Below are positions 13,130 to 14,113 of a stretch of DNA of 14,113 bases, one piece after another. The translations under genes were made by a program, and so were the position numbers. The stretch comes from Alphaproteobacteria bacterium (lineage in GTDB: Bacteria; Pseudomonadota; Alphaproteobacteria; UBA9219). The notes beneath the pieces are model-generated. The model saw only the letters and a program-made list of their open reading frames with translations, had not been told where the DNA came from and searched no databases. The DNA lies in NCBI GenBank assembly GCA_028716765.1, contig JAQUPC010000055.1, forward strand, positions 1 to 14,113, in the 5' to 3' direction. Positions within the stretch are counted from its first letter, which is position 1. The number at the start of each line of letters is the position of its first letter.

Positions 13130-13210
13130 CCCCTCGCCCCCGATAGGGGGAGAGGAAGCAAAAACCCTCCTTTGCAACGCAAAGGTCTGGTTTTTGCAGG
13201 TGAGGGGGAG
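13130..13210. repeat. REP-like compound palindrome between lysozyme and holin genes
   Basis: The core (13158-13197) pairs GCAAAAACC with GGTTTTTGC and, inside that, CCTTTGC with GCAAAGG around an AAC loop, giving 16 pairs with a small internal loop. To its left, CCTC.CCCCC and GGGGG.GAGG (about 13131-13155) form a second hairpin. GTGAGGGGGAG (13200-13210) can also pair with the left arm. This is the look of a dispersed intergenic repeat of GC-rich genomes. The GGTTTTT edges on both strands could also let it act as a bidirectional terminator, which would separate the lysozyme from the holin and spanins. Confidence 0.65.
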
Positions 13211-13224
13211 TCCCCGGAATTTTT

Positions 13225-13749
13225 CTATGCCTCGCCGCTTATTGAAACGGGCAACAATGGCAAGGCCTCTGGCCGATCGGGCGAATTCCATAATTTCGCC
13301 TCGGCGGCACGGCGGCGCGACAGTCCGCCCAAAACCTCGCCGGACGCGCGATTCCAGCGCATGAACTGCGCAGGCACCTGTTCGTACCAGCCGCGATTTA
13401 ATAGCTTGAGAAGCGTAGAACGCTCGAAATTCGCCGTGCCGACGTTGAACACAAAGCTGGCTAAAGCCGCGAACTGATTGTCTGAAAGCGGCACCTGTAC
13501 CAGACGCGTTACGGAGCGTTCGGCGATACGCAAATCGTCGTCAAGCAATTGATCGGCCTGCTCGGACGTAAGGCGCATACCGGCGCGAACGGTTCGCGTG
13601 TGGCCATAGCCAATGGTCCAAATATTGGCCGGGCACAAATAGGGCGTCAAGTGAAGGCTCTCGAAATCCTTTATAAGCGCGATGCCCGCATCGTTGACCT
13701 GCCGCCTGCCCCATAGCGAGGGCGGTTGTATATTCGTTGATCCTTCCAT
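13225..13749 (-). CDS. Phage-type lysozyme (glycoside hydrolase family 24)
   Basis: The 174-residue endolysin cleaves the glycan strands of peptidoglycan. The core runs from NDAGIALIKDFESLHL through NIWTIGYGHT and SDNQFAALASFVFNVG to LGGLSRRRAAEAKLW. By comparison with T4 lysozyme the catalytic E11, D20 and T26 correspond to E30, C39 and T45. Cysteine in place of Asp20 is seen in a number of phage lysozymes, and T4 D20C is reported to stay active, so the enzyme is probably functional. No signal-arrest or signal peptide is evident, fitting holin-dependent release. The ATG at 13749 has CAGGGT nearby; 13836 is an alternative that adds 29 residues but has no ribosome-binding site. Confidence 0.87.
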   Translation of the reverse strand: MEGSTNIQPPSLWGRRQVNDAGIALIKDFESLHLTPYLCPANIWTIGYGHTRTVRAGMRLTSEQADQLLDDDLRIAERSVTRLVQVPLSDNQFAALASFVFNVGTANFERSTLLKLLNRGWYEQVPAQFMRWNRASGEVLGGLSRRRAAEAKLWNSPDRPEALPLLPVSISGEA

Positions 13750-13862
13750 AATTCTGTACCCTGCCAGTATCAGGTTGAGCCCGCGCGGAAACCGCCCCAC
13801 GACGCCGATCTGTGGCGGGGCAAGCGTTGTTTCCATCGGGATTCGCTTTGAAAAAAGCCGTT

Positions 13863-14113
13863 CTATTTGCGCGGCGCGCCGAGTTGGCGTTCGATCCTGT
13901 CGAGCACGGCCAGTTGCGCGTTCACGCGCTCCTCGATCCGGGCCAAGCGTTCCAAAGTCTGGGTTTGCGCTTCCGCCGTATGCGACAGGGTTGTCTCCAA
14001 ACGCGTAACGCGCTGTTCCAGAAAAAAACCGTCGCGCTCCTTGGCCGAAGCCCACCACACTACGGTCGCCCCCTGAATCAACAGCGCAGCCACCAGCGCC
14101 AGCGGCGCATGCC
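13863..14113 (-). CDS. Membrane-anchored coiled-coil protein (5' end outside the window)
   Basis: The open frame runs off the right edge. A hydrophobic N-terminal segment (APLALVAALLIQGATVVWW) is followed by a charged coiled coil with heptad-like Leu/Ile/Val spacing (for example EQRVTRLETTLSH and ERLARIEERVNAQLAVLDRI) ending QLGAPRK. A GTG at 14093 is possible, but the frame stays open upstream, so the true start is probably beyond the window. Proteins of this layout often sit beside endolysin genes in phage late regions. The role is unknown: it could be a second spanin-like or a tail-associated protein. Confidence 0.6.
   Translation of the reverse strand, partial: HAPLALVAALLIQGATVVWWASAKERDGFFLEQRVTRLETTLSHTAEAQTQTLERLARIEERVNAQLAVLDRIERQLGAPRK

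Noticed and set aside
1..14113. CRISPR arrays, tRNA or rRNA genes, insertion-sequence transposases.
   Set aside because: No regularly spaced repeats, no cloverleaf or rRNA-like stretch and no transposase motifs were seen by eye.

Overview
The window looks chromosomal and comes from a GC-rich alphaproteobacterium. The evidence is a fused IspDF enzyme, a dusB-linked ntr locus ending in NtrY, a yajC-secD operon, a free-standing CinA/PncC amidase and a short YacG. I cannot name the genus. The reshaped ntr locus, and core genes mixed with lysis genes, suggest a lineage outside the best-studied Rhizobiales and Rhodobacterales, but that is inference.

Layout, left to right. (1) 1-3480, minus strand: dusB, a periplasmic-binding-protein-like gene, a 99-residue Fis/NtrC-tail protein and ntrY (cut by the window edge). 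Each successive pair overlaps by four bases (ATGA). Known alphaproteobacterial loci read dusB-ntrB-ntrC-ntrY-ntrX; here no ntrB is present and ntrC is reduced to its DNA-binding tail. (2) 3481-5403, plus strand: an accessory pair, an inverse-autotransporter beta-barrel without passenger domains and a translationally coupled secreted protein with four cysteines. (3) 5440-5600: a recombination scar, codons 19-48 of a second ispDF allele fused at the microhomology TTGAC to the first codons and operator of a second dusB allele. All nine differences in the ispDF piece are synonymous. (4) 5631-6125, minus: an AT-richer orphan gene. (5) 6239-8309, plus: ispDF, a divergent SMR transporter and cinA/pncC. 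(6) 8306-10837, minus: secD, yajC, a 55-residue truncated YajC-like paralogue and a small lipoprotein; no secF is adjacent. (7) 10895-12072, minus: yacG coupled to a SAM-dependent methyltransferase. (8) 12249-14113, minus: a phage-type lysis cassette (coiled-coil membrane protein, GH24 lysozyme, holin-like protein, overlapping Rz/Rz1 spanins), which ends at a hairpin terminator beside the core genes.

How the parts fit. The dusB-to-ntrY genes form one tightly coupled transcription unit, probably controlled from a palindrome just upstream of dusB. The accessory surface pair lies between dusB and ispDF, genes that were probably close neighbours before. The scar beside it suggests the pair arrived in a recombination event with DNA of a close relative. 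The most unusual items are the eroded ntr locus, the barrel-only inverse autotransporter with its partner, the chimeric scar, and the mini-YajC.
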